In this document: positions 1-8,574 of the stretch, one piece after another
Layout of the letters: each line of letters begins with the position of its first letter
Numbering within the stretch: the stretch's first letter is position 1
Assembly (NCBI RefSeq): GCF_947500835.1
Contig: NZ_CANMTQ010000007.1
Span: 62,001 to 126,000 of the forward strand
Length of the DNA stretch: 64,000 nt
Direction: 5' to 3'
DNA from: an uncultured Halomonas sp.
GTDB lineage: Bacteria; Pseudomonadota; Gammaproteobacteria; Pseudomonadales; Halomonadaceae
Position numbers and translations under genes: made by a program
The notes under the pieces: generated by a model
Seen by the model: only the letters and a program-made list of their open reading frames with translations
Databases searched by the model: none
What the model was told of the DNA's origin: nothing

Positions 1-1
1 G

Positions 2-310
2 ATCAGTGTGATGATCTGGCGCCTGGTGGATCGGCGCATGCCGGATAACCTGTTCGTGTTCCTTTTCGCCTGTGGCTTCTTTGGCACAGGTTTGGCAACG
101 CTTATTAGTGGGCTATGCACTATTAGCATCATATGGCTGGGTAGCAACGACCCGGAGGTGCTGCGTCTGATAGGAGAGTACGCCCTGTTCCTGCCGTTGC
201 TGCTACCTTCCGAGGCTTTTGTTACCGGTACGATGCTCAGTCTGTTGCTGGTCTATCACCCTCATTGGGTGCTGACGTTTGATAGTCATCGCTATATCGA
301 TACGAAGTGA
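2..310 (+). CDS. C-terminal part of a polytopic membrane protein (ECF/CbiM-type permease-like)
   Basis: The reading frame is open to the left edge of the window, so only the last ~103 codons are present and the true start lies outside. The visible part is strongly hydrophobic, with about three membrane segments and the motif RMPDNLFVFLFACGFFG. From memory this resembles the predicted permease family COG3235, which is related to energy-coupling-factor (CbiM-like) membrane proteins. A GTG at position 8 could act as a start but is more likely an internal valine. It ends 3 bp before the convergent dinB stop. Substrate cannot be inferred. The call as a membrane protein is firm; the family name is tentative. 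Confidence 0.55.
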   Translation: MSVMIWRLVDRRMPDNLFVFLFACGFFGTGLATLISGLCTISIIWLGSNDPEVLRLIGEYALFLPLLLPSEAFVTGTMLSLLLVYHPHWVLTFDSHRYIDTK

Positions 311-313
311 AGA

Positions 314-1369
314 TTATTGATGTTCGTCGAACAACGTCATTTGCCGCGTGCTGTCTGGTGGTACCAGGCGCACGCCCACGCCAAGCAAACGTACCGGACG
401 ACTACGCCGTTTCCAGGCTTCATCGAGCAGCGCAAGAAAGCGTTCTGTGGATGCTTGCCGGCCCATGCCTTCCAGAGTGGTGGTAGAGAAGTCGTTGAAG
501 CGTACCTTGACGAACAGTCCTTTGATGGCGGGATTGCCATGACGCTCAAGTCGCTGTCCTAGCCGTTCTATTAGCGTAGGCAGCTCGGCACGGCACTCGG
601 CAAGTCCGGCCAGGTCGCGATGGAAGGTGTTTTCCGCACTTACGGATTTGCGCTCGCGCTCGACCCTGACCGGGCGATCATCCTGACCTCGGGCCAGTTC
701 ATAAAGCCGAGTGCCGAACTTGCCGAAACGTTCGAGCAAAGTCTCCAGTGGCCAATCGCGTAGATCGCTGCAGGTAACAATCCCCATGTCGTGTAGTTTC
801 GCCGCCGTGGCAGGACCAACGCCGTGTAGTTTGCCAACGGGCAGGGCGGCGACAAAGGATTCGGTGTCGTCAGGGGTAATGACGTGGAGTCCATCGGGCT
901 TGTCCCAATCACTGGCGATCTTGGCCAGGAACTTGCTGGGGGCCACGCCCACGGACAAAGTGATTCCCGTGCGTTTCAGGGCCTCTTCCTTTAGCCAGCG
1001 AGCCATCCAGGTGGCGCTGCCCTTGAAACGAGTAACCGCACTGACATCCAGGAAGGCTTCGTCCAGGGATAGGGGTTCGACCAGTGGCGTCAATTCGTAG
1101 AAAATTGCCTGAATACGCTCGGAGACGGCGCGATAGCGGGGGAAATCCGCTGGCATCAATGTCAACTCAGGGCACAGTCGCAGTGCCTGGGAAGTGGGCA
1201 TGGCAGAATGGACGCCGAAGGCGCGTGCGGGATAGTTGCAGGTGGCGATGACGCCTCGACGATCGGCGCTACCGCCGATCGCCAAGGGAATATTCCGCAG
1301 AGCCGGATTATCCTGCATTTCCACGGCGGCATAGAAACAGTCGCAGTCGGCATGAAGGATCTTGCGCAC
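314..1369 (-). CDS. dinB: DNA polymerase IV (Y-family translesion polymerase)
   Basis: This 351-residue protein matches Pol IV throughout. The catalytic acidic residues are D8 in HADCDCFYAAVE and D103-E104 in SLDEAFLDV. The steric-gate position next to F12 is Y13. The thumb and little-finger region includes GVGPATAAKLHDMG. The C terminus ends in QMTLF, a sliding-clamp binding motif of the Qx(L/M)xF type, so the protein is full length. Pol IV extends mismatched or lesion-blocked primers with low fidelity. The start is GTG with AGAGG about 8 nt upstream. It lies 15 bp downstream of lexA on the same strand, so it is probably co-transcribed with lexA and induced by DNA damage. Confidence 0.95.
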   Translation of the reverse strand: MRKILHADCDCFYAAVEMQDNPALRNIPLAIGGSADRRGVIATCNYPARAFGVHSAMPTSQALRLCPELTLMPADFPRYRAVSERIQAIFYELTPLVEPLSLDEAFLDVSAVTRFKGSATWMARWLKEEALKRTGITLSVGVAPSKFLAKIASDWDKPDGLHVITPDDTESFVAALPVGKLHGVGPATAAKLHDMGIVTCSDLRDWPLETLLERFGKFGTRLYELARGQDDRPVRVERERKSVSAENTFHRDLAGLAECRAELPTLIERLGQRLERHGNPAIKGLFVKVRFNDFSTTTLEGMGRQASTERFLALLDEAWKRRSRPVRLLGVGVRLVPPDSTRQMTLFDEHQ

Positions 1370-1384
1370 GCTGGCCTCTGACGA

Positions 1385-2029
1385 TCAGCCGAGAGCTTGG
1401 CCGTTGCCACCGCGAATCACGCCGACGCCTATGCCTTCGATCTCGAGATGTTCATGACGCAAATCAATCTCGATAGGCGAGAAATCGGCATTTTCCGGCA
1501 GCAGTCGGACGTGATGACCATCTCGCTGAATACGCTTGACGGTCACATCGTCTTCCATGCGCGCCACGACGATCTGTCCATCGCGTACTCGGGTGGTCCG
1601 GTGTACCGCCAGAAGATCGCCTTCAAGAATGCCGATATCGCGCATGGAGAGCCCTCTTACGCGCAATAGATAATCGGCGTGAGGGGTAAAATAGTCCGCC
1701 GGAAGCGGGCAGTAGCGATCGATGTGGGCAGCGGCAAGCACAGGGCTACCGGCAGCAACTTCACCAATGACGGGCAACCCCTGGCTGGTATCGATGGGGC
1801 TTTCATCGTTTTCCGGTTGCACGAGGCGGATGCCGCGAGACGTACCGGGAATCATGCGTATGACGCCTTTCTTGCTCAGCGCGCGCAAATGCTCTTCTGC
1901 GGCATTGGGCGACCGAAAGCCCAATGCCCGGGCAATCTCGGCGCGAGTCGGCGGATAGCCTTGTTCCTGCATGGTCTTGACGATGAAATCGTAGACATTT
2001 TGCTGACGCGGGGTAAGAGGACGAATCAT
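1385..2029 (-). CDS. lexA: LexA, SOS response repressor and self-cleaving protease
   Basis: The protein has 214 residues when started at the ATG at 2029 ([15 protein letters not shown]), the usual LexA N terminus; an upstream in-frame ATG at 2128 would add 33 residues unrelated to the family and cross the operator. The winged-helix DNA-binding domain covers about residues 1-70. The cleavage site is A93-G94 in EVAAGSP, with catalytic S128 in RGLSM and K165 in VTVKR. RecA filaments trigger self-cleavage and derepression of SOS genes. Two imperfect CTG-N10-CAG boxes lie just upstream, fitting autoregulation. dinB follows immediately; sulA, the common partner in pseudomonads, is not present. Confidence 0.97.
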   Translation of the reverse strand: MIRPLTPRQQNVYDFIVKTMQEQGYPPTRAEIARALGFRSPNAAEEHLRALSKKGVIRMIPGTSRGIRLVQPENDESPIDTSQGLPVIGEVAAGSPVLAAAHIDRYCPLPADYFTPHADYLLRVRGLSMRDIGILEGDLLAVHRTTRVRDGQIVVARMEDDVTVKRIQRDGHHVRLLPENADFSPIEIDLRHEHLEIEGIGVGVIRGGNGQALG

Positions 2030-2055
2030 GGAGGCTCCGCGATTACCACTGGAAT

Positions 2056-2088
2056 TTGTGCAAGTATACAGCATGTGATTGCATCCAG
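2056..2088 (-). promoter_or_regulatory. Two adjacent imperfect LexA (SOS) boxes
   Basis: Two 16-bp sites of the CTG-N10-CAG type lie side by side 27 bp upstream of the lexA ATG. Read on the plus strand they are TTGTGCAAGTATACAG (2056-2071) and ATGTGATTGCATCCAG (2073-2088). Each keeps one perfect half site (CAG) and has one mismatch in the other. Tandem boxes in front of lexA are known in enterobacteria. Binding here is inferred. Confidence 0.5.
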
Positions 2089-2216
2089 TAATACGGAGAT
2101 TTGAAATGAATTGCTCTATGAACGCCAACCTACAGCATTTATTGAGTAATTAATTAGCGTCTTAATAGCGTCGGCAGCCGGGATTGAGTAGTCTGAAACC
2201 AGTAATGCGATGTTTA

Positions 2217-2228
2217 AAACAAGCGTTT
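2217..2228 (+). promoter_or_regulatory. Candidate PsrA operator (AAAC-N4-GTTT)
   Basis: The palindrome AAAC-AAGC-GTTT lies 20 bp upstream of the chosen psrA ATG. It matches the published PsrA recognition pattern (G/C)AAAC-N2-4-GTTT(G/C) in the core, though the outer bases differ. Pseudomonas PsrA represses its own gene through such a site, so autoregulation is likely here. Confidence 0.55.
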
Positions 2229-2248
2229 ACCAGCTCGAGAGACAAGGC

Positions 2249-2950
2249 ATGGCCCCTCACACAAATCAGATCAAGAGCCAAACCAAGAGCCAGAACCAGA
2301 CCGATACCGTGACGCGTATTCTCGATACCGCTGAGGTGTTGTTTGCCGAGCGTGGCTTTGCCGAGACCTCTCTGCGCAATATTACCAGTAAGGCGAAGGT
2401 CAATCTGGCAGCGGTGAACTACCATTTCGGTTCCAAGAAAGCGCTGATCCAGGCGGTATTCGCGCGCTATCTGGATCCTTTTACCGAGCGCTTCCATAAA
2501 ACCCTGGATGAACTCGAAGCCGAGTATGGCGATCAGCCCATTCCGCTCGAGATCCTGCTCGAGAGCATGGCGCATACGGTGCTGAAGGTACCGGCAGAGC
2601 GCAATAGTCTAAAGGTGTTCATCCGTTTGCTCGGACTGGCCTACACCCAGGCCCAAGGGCATCTTCGGCGTTATATCCAGCAGCAGTACGGCGGTGTCTT
2701 TGCCCGCTTTACCGAACTTGTGCGGCGTGCAACACCCGATCTACCGGATGCCGAGCGTTTCTGGCGGTTGCACTTCATGCTGGGCACGGTGATCTTTACC
2801 TTGTCCGGACTTGATGCGCTAAGGGACATTGCAGCCAAGGATTATGGTGAGCAGGTAGGCGTGCGCGACCTCATCCATCGCCTGGGTCCTGTGGTCGTGG
2901 CCGGCATGAATGCCCCTTTGCCACAGATTACTCATGCGGCATCGGCTTGA
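2249..2950 (+). CDS. psrA: PsrA-type TetR-family transcriptional regulator
   Basis: This 233-residue TetR-family repressor has an N-terminal helix-turn-helix (about residues 20-65) with FAERGFAETSLRNITSKA and VNLAAVNYHFGSKKAL, nearly the same as Pseudomonas PsrA as I remember it. The ligand-binding half also matches (LRRYIQQQYG, HFMLGTVIFTLSG). PsrA senses long-chain fatty acids, represses itself and fatty-acid degradation genes, and in pseudomonads activates rpoS. The ATG at 2249 is chosen because GAGAGA lies about 9 nt upstream; an in-frame ATG at 2210 has no ribosome site and would place the operator inside the gene. The position between lexA and nagZ is the same as in Pseudomonas. Confidence 0.88.
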   Translation: MAPHTNQIKSQTKSQNQTDTVTRILDTAEVLFAERGFAETSLRNITSKAKVNLAAVNYHFGSKKALIQAVFARYLDPFTERFHKTLDELEAEYGDQPIPLEILLESMAHTVLKVPAERNSLKVFIRLLGLAYTQAQGHLRRYIQQQYGGVFARFTELVRRATPDLPDAERFWRLHFMLGTVIFTLSGLDALRDIAAKDYGEQVGVRDLIHRLGPVVVAGMNAPLPQITHAASA

Positions 2951-3064
2951 CCTGTATTCGAGAGGCAGAGTTCGAACGTCTGGAAATCGCAACGCTGACG
3001 GTATTTGTCGTCATTTTGGTCTTTATTCTAGAATCAGCCCCCTTCATGCATGAGGAACCCAATC

Positions 3065-4102
3065 ATGACCCAACCACTCGGTCCGGTGATGCTGGATCTT
3101 GAAGGCACCACACTGTCCCGTGAAGAACGCAAGTTGCTGTCACGGCCGGAAGTCGGGGGCGTCATTCTGTTTGCCCGCAACATCGTCGATGCGGAACAGG
3201 TCATCGAGTTGTGCGCCGCCATTCGCAAGCTTCGTCCCGAGATATTGTTGGGCATCGATCAGGAAGGTGGTCGCGTGCAACGCCTGCGCCAGGGCGTGAC
3301 ACGCATGCCATCCATGGCGCGGCTTGGACAATGTTATCCCGAGGAGCCTCAGCAATGCCTGCAGCTTTGCCAGGATGCAGGCTGGCTACTGGGTATGGAG
3401 ATGTCGGCCTGTGGTCTGGATATCTCCTTTGCGCCAGTGCTCGATGTGGATACCGGTCGCTCCAGCGTGATTGGTGACCGCAGCTTCTCGAGCGATCCCC
3501 AGGCCGTTACTGCCATGGCCGGTGCTTTCATCGACGGTCTGCACGAAGCAGGAATGGCCGCCATCGGCAAGCACTTCCCGGGTCACGGGGGCGTCGCCGC
3601 AGACTCTCATCTTGAGCTGCCCATCGACGACCGACCGCTACAAACACTGCGGGAGCACGATCTGGTGCCCTTTGCAGCACTGGCAAATCGATTGAATGGC
3701 GTTATGCCGGCTCATGTGGTCTATAACGCCTTCGATGAACGGCCTGCGGGTTTTTCACCGAGCTGGCTGGGGTTGTTGCGGGAAGAACTAGGTTTCAAAG
3801 GGGCTATTTTCTCTGATGATCTGTCCATGGCCGGTGCACACGTTGCCGGTGGCCCAGGCGATCGCGCCCTGGCGGCATTGAATGCCGGCTGCGACATGGT
3901 GCTGATATGCAATGATCGTGATGCAGCCCTGGCGGTGGCAAAGGCCTGCACGGGTCGTGAGTCGAAGCGACAGTCTCGTCTACGCTATGCTCGCGCACGT
4001 CCCGGGCTCGATACGCTACCGGCGCTAAGCCGCTGGCGGCGCGTTCATGCGCGTCTCGAAGCGCTAGCCGACGGTTCCTCGGATGGCACTACGAGGAATT
4101 GA
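3065..4102 (+). CDS. nagZ: Beta-N-acetylhexosaminidase NagZ (peptidoglycan recycling)
   Basis: This 345-residue cytoplasmic glycoside hydrolase family 3 enzyme removes GlcNAc from GlcNAc-anhydroMurNAc-peptides during cell-wall recycling, and so influences ampC signalling where that exists. The family loop KHFPGHG is at 169-175, the D-S-H dyad at 180-182, and the nucleophile is D251 in FSDDLSM. Length is normal. The start at 3065 is preceded by GAGGAA; the ATG at 3050 lies too close upstream of that site and adds only five residues. The stop overlaps the region of the next start, which points to translational coupling with the MscS gene. Confidence 0.95.
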   Translation: MTQPLGPVMLDLEGTTLSREERKLLSRPEVGGVILFARNIVDAEQVIELCAAIRKLRPEILLGIDQEGGRVQRLRQGVTRMPSMARLGQCYPEEPQQCLQLCQDAGWLLGMEMSACGLDISFAPVLDVDTGRSSVIGDRSFSSDPQAVTAMAGAFIDGLHEAGMAAIGKHFPGHGGVAADSHLELPIDDRPLQTLREHDLVPFAALANRLNGVMPAHVVYNAFDERPAGFSPSWLGLLREELGFKGAIFSDDLSMAGAHVAGGPGDRALAALNAGCDMVLICNDRDAALAVAKACTGRESKRQSRLRYARARPGLDTLPALSRWRRVHARLEALADGSSDGTTRN

Positions 4103-4104
4103 GC

Positions 4105-5403
4105 GTGCTGGAATTTCTAGATCCGGTTGAGCAGTGGTTTCAGACGACATTTGACCTTCCGTCTTGGTTATTGGCGCCGGTAGCGATTATTAGCCTGGCG
4201 CTATTGGCGGATTTATTCCTGCGTCTGGTGATCTGGCGGCTGAGCAATGTGCTGGGAAAGACGCGCCATCGTTGGGACGACGTAGTACTGTTGGCCTTGC
4301 GGCGGCCACTTTGGGTCGGTGTCTGGGGTTGCGCCTTCATCGCCTTGGCGAGCCTGGGTGCCGCGCGCCTGGAATTGGGTCGTGTCGTTGCCTACACCCC
4401 CACCACCATGTGGGTGTTCGTACTGTTGATGCTGGGGTGGGCCGGCCTGCGCCTGGTAAGGCAGATCAAGCGTCGGCTCATGCTCCCTCCGCAGCGCAAC
4501 TCATCCAAGCCCATGGACGCCTCGACCGCTTCCGCGGTCAGCAAGCTGTTGGGCGCCGTCATTTTTACCGTGGTGGCTTTGGCGATGCTGGAGGCATTCG
4601 GCATGTCACTGTCTGGCCTGCTGGCTTTCGGTGGGCTGGGTGGTTTGGTCGTCGGTTTTGCCCTGCGCGACATTCTGGCCAACTTCTTCGGCGGTTTGGC
4701 CATTCATCTGGACAACCCGTTCAAGGTGGGCGATTGGATCAGCTCGCCGGATCGCGACATAGAAGGCACCGTCGAGGACATTGGTTGGCGCCTGACGCGC
4801 ATCCGCACCTTCGATCTGCGTCCGCTATACATCCCTAACAATATTTTCAGCTCGATCGCCGTCGTCAATCCGTCACGGATGCTCAGTCGTCGTATCTACG
4901 AAACCGTTGGCCTGCGCTATCAGGATATTGATCAGGTCGATGGCATCGTCTCGAGTATTCGCAGTATGCTCAAAGAGCATGAGTCGATCGATCAGGACAG
5001 CTATATGCTGGTCAACTTCGAGTCCTTTGGCGCCTATTCTCTTGATATCGTGATCTATGCCTATACTCACACGACGGATTGGGCGGAGCATTTGGATATC
5101 AAGCAGGACATCCTGCTGCGCATCGCTTCGATCGTCGATGAGGCGGGAGCGGATATCGCCATGCCGGCTCGGACGCTACATCTGGCCGACCCGTTGACTC
5201 TGGAGCGCGGAGAGGCTGATGCTCACGATAGCAATGCCAGCAATGAACGAGACGAAAAATCATCGTCTAGCGACATGCCGCACAGGCACAACAGCGCTAC
5301 TTCACCATCCCGTTCTTCATCATCCCAGCGTGCCTCTTCCCCAACGCGAGGGGAGGCGGACGATTCTTCTGAAAACGCCAGCAACCAGGATGCCGATGCC
5401 TAA
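4105..5403 (+). CDS. MscS-family mechanosensitive channel with long Ser/acidic C-terminal tail
   Basis: The protein is about 432 residues. Three to four hydrophobic segments come first, followed by the pore helix and beta-domain hallmark of MscS channels: GLGGLVVGFALRDILANFFG and the following LDNPFKVGDWI. Such channels release solutes from the inner membrane on hypo-osmotic shock. The last ~60 residues are low-complexity, rich in Ser, Asp, Glu and Asn, and probably disordered; this tail is not part of the family core. The start is taken as GTG 4105, with GAGGA 7-8 nt upstream; TTG 4099, overlapping the nagZ stop, is the alternative. The 3' end overlaps the hpt start. Confidence 0.88.
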   Translation: MLEFLDPVEQWFQTTFDLPSWLLAPVAIISLALLADLFLRLVIWRLSNVLGKTRHRWDDVVLLALRRPLWVGVWGCAFIALASLGAARLELGRVVAYTPTTMWVFVLLMLGWAGLRLVRQIKRRLMLPPQRNSSKPMDASTASAVSKLLGAVIFTVVALAMLEAFGMSLSGLLAFGGLGGLVVGFALRDILANFFGGLAIHLDNPFKVGDWISSPDRDIEGTVEDIGWRLTRIRTFDLRPLYIPNNIFSSIAVVNPSRMLSRRIYETVGLRYQDIDQVDGIVSSIRSMLKEHESIDQDSYMLVNFESFGAYSLDIVIYAYTHTTDWAEHLDIKQDILLRIASIVDEAGADIAMPARTLHLADPLTLERGEADAHDSNASNERDEKSSSSDMPHRHNSATSPSRSSSSQRASSPTRGEADDSSENASNQDADA

Positions 5404-5974
5404 ACTCGACGCCGACTATCACGAATCCTTGGCCACCATGCGTGATCTCATGGAGAACGCCGACTGCCTGATCACCCAGGAGCAGGTTGAACGAGCCCTG
5501 GACCGCATGGCTGAGGAGATCACCCGCAATCTCGGCGACAAGCTGCCGGTCTTCTATTGCGTCATGAATGGCGGCTTGATCACCACGGGTCACTTGCTGA
5601 CCCGGCTTGGCTTTCCACTGGAAGTCGATTACCTGCATGCGACCCGCTATCGCGGCGGCACCCGGGGCGGCGAGCTGTTCTGGCGGGTCTCACCGGAGAT
5701 CCCGATGGCTGGGCGCCATGTGGTGATCGTCGACGACATCCTTGATGAAGGCACGACCCTGGCGGCCATTCTAGCCTATTGCCGAGAGGCTCAGGCGGCG
5801 AGCATTTCCACCGCGGTGCTGGTCGACAAGCGCCATGAACGCAAGGCGGTGCCGGGCTTGACGGCGGATTACTGTAGCCTGGAGGTCGAAGACCGCTATG
5901 TGTTCGGCTTCGGCATGGATTACAAGGGATATTGGCGCAATGCCCCGGGGATCTTCGCGCCCAAGGGTATGTAG
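5396..5974 (+). CDS. hpt: Hypoxanthine-guanine phosphoribosyltransferase
   Basis: This 192-residue enzyme joins hypoxanthine or guanine to PRPP, giving IMP or GMP. The PRPP-binding loop VVIVDDILDEGTT is at about residues 109-121. The downstream YVFGFGMDYKGYWRNAPGI is typical of the bacterial Hpt subgroup that sits beside methylthioinosine phosphorylase. The open frame extends 59 codons further upstream inside the MscS gene, but family similarity starts near PKLDADYHES. ATG 5396 has CCAGGA 5 nt upstream; ATG 5390 is a possible alternative. It overlaps the MscS gene by 8 bp and is followed after 21 bp by mtiP, so the hypoxanthine made by MtiP can be salvaged at once. Confidence 0.9.
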   Translation: MPKLDADYHESLATMRDLMENADCLITQEQVERALDRMAEEITRNLGDKLPVFYCVMNGGLITTGHLLTRLGFPLEVDYLHATRYRGGTRGGELFWRVSPEIPMAGRHVVIVDDILDEGTTLAAILAYCREAQAASISTAVLVDKRHERKAVPGLTADYCSLEVEDRYVFGFGMDYKGYWRNAPGIFAPKGM

Positions 5975-5995
5975 GGGAATCTCAGGAGACTGGCG

Positions 5996-6727
5996 ATGCT
6001 GGCGATCATTGGTGGGACCGGCCTGACCGAGATGGCCGGGCTGGAAGTGGCTAAGCGTCACTCCGCAGAAACGCCGCTGGGAGCCGCTTCCGCCGGTGTT
6101 GTTCAGGGCACGCTGAAGGGCCAGGACATCCTGTTTCTGGCACGCCATGGTCATCCGCATAAGCTGCCGCCACATCGTGTCAACTACCGTGCCAATCTAT
6201 GGGCCCTCAAGCAGGCCGGGGCCTCTCGCATTGTCGGAATCAATGCGGTGGGGGGCATCGATCCCACGCTTAGACCTGGCGCGTTGGTGGTGCCGGATCA
6301 GTTGATCGATTACACCCTCGGACGCGAATCCACCTACTTCGATGGGCGCTTTCGGCCTTTAAAGCATATCGATTTTTCTTGGCCCTACGACGATGCCTTG
6401 CGTAACACCCTGATCATGGCAGGCGAGCAGGCTGCTGAAGTTATTGAGGATGGTGGCGTTTACGGTTGCACCCAGGGACCGCGACTGGAAACCGCCGCGG
6501 AGATCGCCCGCATGGCGAGGGACGACTGTCGGTTGGTGGGGATGACCGGCATGCCGGAGGCGGTGCTGGCGCGTGAATTGTCGATTCCCTATGCCTGCCT
6601 GGCGCTGGTAGTCAATCCCGCCGCCGGCGTGGTCGAGAGCGAGATCACCATGGCCGAGATCGAGGCGGCCCTCGAGAACGGCATCGAGCGTGTCAAGCGA
6701 GTTGTCGACGCGCTGCTGACGTCATGA
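5996..6727 (+). CDS. mtiP: S-methyl-5'-thioinosine phosphorylase
   Basis: The 243-residue protein belongs to the purine nucleoside phosphorylase/MTAP family. Phosphate- and substrate-binding motifs are IIGGTGLTE (N terminus), FLARHGHPHKLPPHRVNYRAN and YGCTQGPRLET. The base-binding loop reads VVNPAAG, with Asn where adenine-specific MTAPs have Asp; this favours 6-oxopurines and matches the characterised Pseudomonas methylthioinosine phosphorylase. The product pair is hypoxanthine and methylthioribose-1-phosphate. AGGAG lies 9 nt before the ATG. It is the last gene of the nagZ-mscS-hpt-mtiP run and is followed by a perfect hairpin. Calling it plain MTAP would probably misstate the substrate. 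Confidence 0.88.
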   Translation: MLAIIGGTGLTEMAGLEVAKRHSAETPLGAASAGVVQGTLKGQDILFLARHGHPHKLPPHRVNYRANLWALKQAGASRIVGINAVGGIDPTLRPGALVVPDQLIDYTLGRESTYFDGRFRPLKHIDFSWPYDDALRNTLIMAGEQAAEVIEDGGVYGCTQGPRLETAAEIARMARDDCRLVGMTGMPEAVLARELSIPYACLALVVNPAAGVVESEITMAEIEAALENGIERVKRVVDALLTS

Positions 6728-6733
6728 ACGACA

Positions 6734-6760
6734 CCGCCCGACAGCCATACTGTCGGGCGG
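6734..6760. terminator. Perfect 11-bp hairpin between convergent genes
   Basis: CCGCCCGACAG and CTGTCGGGCGG pair perfectly around a 5-base loop. The hairpin sits between the stops of mtiP (plus) and the acyl-CoA synthetase gene (minus). Neither strand has a clear T-run after the stem, so it may end transcripts weakly or protect 3' ends rather than act as a classical terminator. Confidence 0.55.
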
Positions 6761-6780
6761 CTTGGAGTGCGTGACGGCTC

Positions 6781-8508
6781 CTACTTCAACCCCAGCTCGT
6801 GGGTCGCTTCTTCACGCATCTTGAACTTCTGGATCTTGCCGGTCACGGTCATGGGAAAGGCGTCGACGAACTTCACGTAGCGCGGCACCTTGTAGTGGGC
6901 GATCTGACCCTTGCAGAAGTCGCGCAGGCTTTCCTCGTCTAGGGTTTCCCCCTCGGCCAGCTTGACCCAGGCCATGATCTCCTCGCCGTACTTTTCGTCC
7001 GGCACGCCGATCACCTGCACGTCGGAAATGGCCTGGTGAGTGTAGAGGAAGTCCTCGATTTCTCGAGGGTACACGTTCTCGCCGCCCCGGATGATCATGT
7101 CCTTGATGCGGCCGACGATGGTCGCGTAACCTTCGTCGTCCATGGTGGCGAGATCACCGGTGTGCATCCAGCCGGCCGGATCGATGGCCTTGTCCGTGGC
7201 CTCCACGTTGTCCCAGTAGCCGAGCATCACGCTGTAGCCCCGGGTGCAGAGTTCGCCTTTTTCGCCTATGGGCACCACCGCCCCGGTGGAAGGGTCGACC
7301 AGCTTGACCTCGGTGTGGGGATGGATCGTGCCCACCGTGGTGACCCGCTTTTCCAGTGGCGCGTCGGTCTGGGTCTGCAGGCTGACCGGGCTGGTCTCGG
7401 TCATGCCGTAGCAGATGCTGACTTCCTTCATGTTCATCTTGTCGATGACCTGGCGCATCACCTCGATAGGGCAGATCGAGCCGGCCATGATGCCGGTGCG
7501 CAGCGAGCCCAGATCAAAACGCTCGAACTCCGGGTGTTCGAGTTCGGCGATGAACATGGTAGGTACGCCATAGAGCGCGGTGGCGCGTTCTTCACTTACC
7601 GCCTGCAGCGTGGTCAGAGGGTCAAAGCCTTCATCTGGATAGATCATCGCGGCGCCGTGGGTCATGCAGCCCAGGTTGCCCATGACCATGCCCAAGCAGT
7701 GATAGAGCGGCACCGGGATCACCATGCGATCCTCGCTGGAGAGCTTGATGCGCTCGGCGACGAAGAAGCCGTTGTTGAGGATATTGTGATGCGACAGGGT
7801 AGCGCCCTTGGGGGCGCCGGTGGTGCCGGAGGTGTACTGGATATTGATCGGCTCGTCGAACTGCAGCGTGGCTTGAAGCGCCGCCAATTCTTCATTCGTA
7901 ACCTTATCCGACTGCTCGAGCAGGGTTTTCCAGTGGATCATGCCGGGTAGGGTGAGAGCGGCATCTAGGCAGATCACGCGCTTCAGGTTGGGCAGGCGCG
8001 CGCTGTTCAGCAGTGCCGCGGAAGAATCCTTGGCGAGTTCCGGCGCCAGCTCGCTGATCATGTCGACATAGTTCGACGCCTTGAATTCACCCTGCAGGAT
8101 CAGGGTCGAGGTGCCGGACTGGGTCAGGGCGTACTCGAGCTCGTGGGTGCGATAACTCGGATTGATATTGACCAGTACCGCACCGATCTTCGCCGTGGCG
8201 AACTGGGTGATCGCCCACTCGGCGCAGTTGGGCGCCCAGATGCCGACGCGCTCGCCCTTGGTCACGCCGATGGCGAGCAAGGCCCGGGCGGCACGTTCGA
8301 CCTCGGTGTGCAGTTCTTGCCAGGTATAACGCAATTTCTGATGGCGACTGATCAGTGCATCCCGTTCGGGATAGCGCTCGACGGTCTCGTCGAAGCAGTC
8401 GCCGATGGTCTGGCCCCTGAGCGGCAGCTCGCTGATGCCGCTGGCATAACTAAATGGAGAGCTGAATGATCGAGTAGAGACAGTAGGATTAGTGGCGTGC
8501 TGGGTCAT
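6781..8508 (-). CDS. AMP-dependent acyl-CoA synthetase (medium/branched-chain type)
   Basis: This 575-residue ANL-superfamily enzyme activates a carboxylic acid with ATP and CoA. The P-loop [11 protein letters not shown] is at 225-235, with YGMTETSP near 375, the hinge/adenylate motif [15 protein letters not shown], and the catalytic lysine in [10 protein letters not shown] near the C terminus. The start at 8508 has AGGAAG upstream; the longer frame to 8550 lacks a ribosome site. It lies downstream of a MerR regulator on the same strand and opposite an acyl-CoA dehydrogenase and valine-type degradation genes, which suggests a short or branched acid as substrate. The exact acid cannot be read from sequence. 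Confidence 0.85.
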   Translation of the reverse strand: MTQHATNPTVSTRSFSSPFSYASGISELPLRGQTIGDCFDETVERYPERDALISRHQKLRYTWQELHTEVERAARALLAIGVTKGERVGIWAPNCAEWAITQFATAKIGAVLVNINPSYRTHELEYALTQSGTSTLILQGEFKASNYVDMISELAPELAKDSSAALLNSARLPNLKRVICLDAALTLPGMIHWKTLLEQSDKVTNEELAALQATLQFDEPINIQYTSGTTGAPKGATLSHHNILNNGFFVAERIKLSSEDRMVIPVPLYHCLGMVMGNLGCMTHGAAMIYPDEGFDPLTTLQAVSEERATALYGVPTMFIAELEHPEFERFDLGSLRTGIMAGSICPIEVMRQVIDKMNMKEVSICYGMTETSPVSLQTQTDAPLEKRVTTVGTIHPHTEVKLVDPSTGAVVPIGEKGELCTRGYSVMLGYWDNVEATDKAIDPAGWMHTGDLATMDDEGYATIVGRIKDMIIRGGENVYPREIEDFLYTHQAISDVQVIGVPDEKYGEEIMAWVKLAEGETLDEESLRDFCKGQIAHYKVPRYVKFVDAFPMTVTGKIQKFKMREEATHELGLK

Positions 8509-8574
8509 GGTGCTTCCTGCTTGTTGTTGGCGGTGGAATGCGTCGTGCATGACAAAGACGATTCACGTCGCGAT

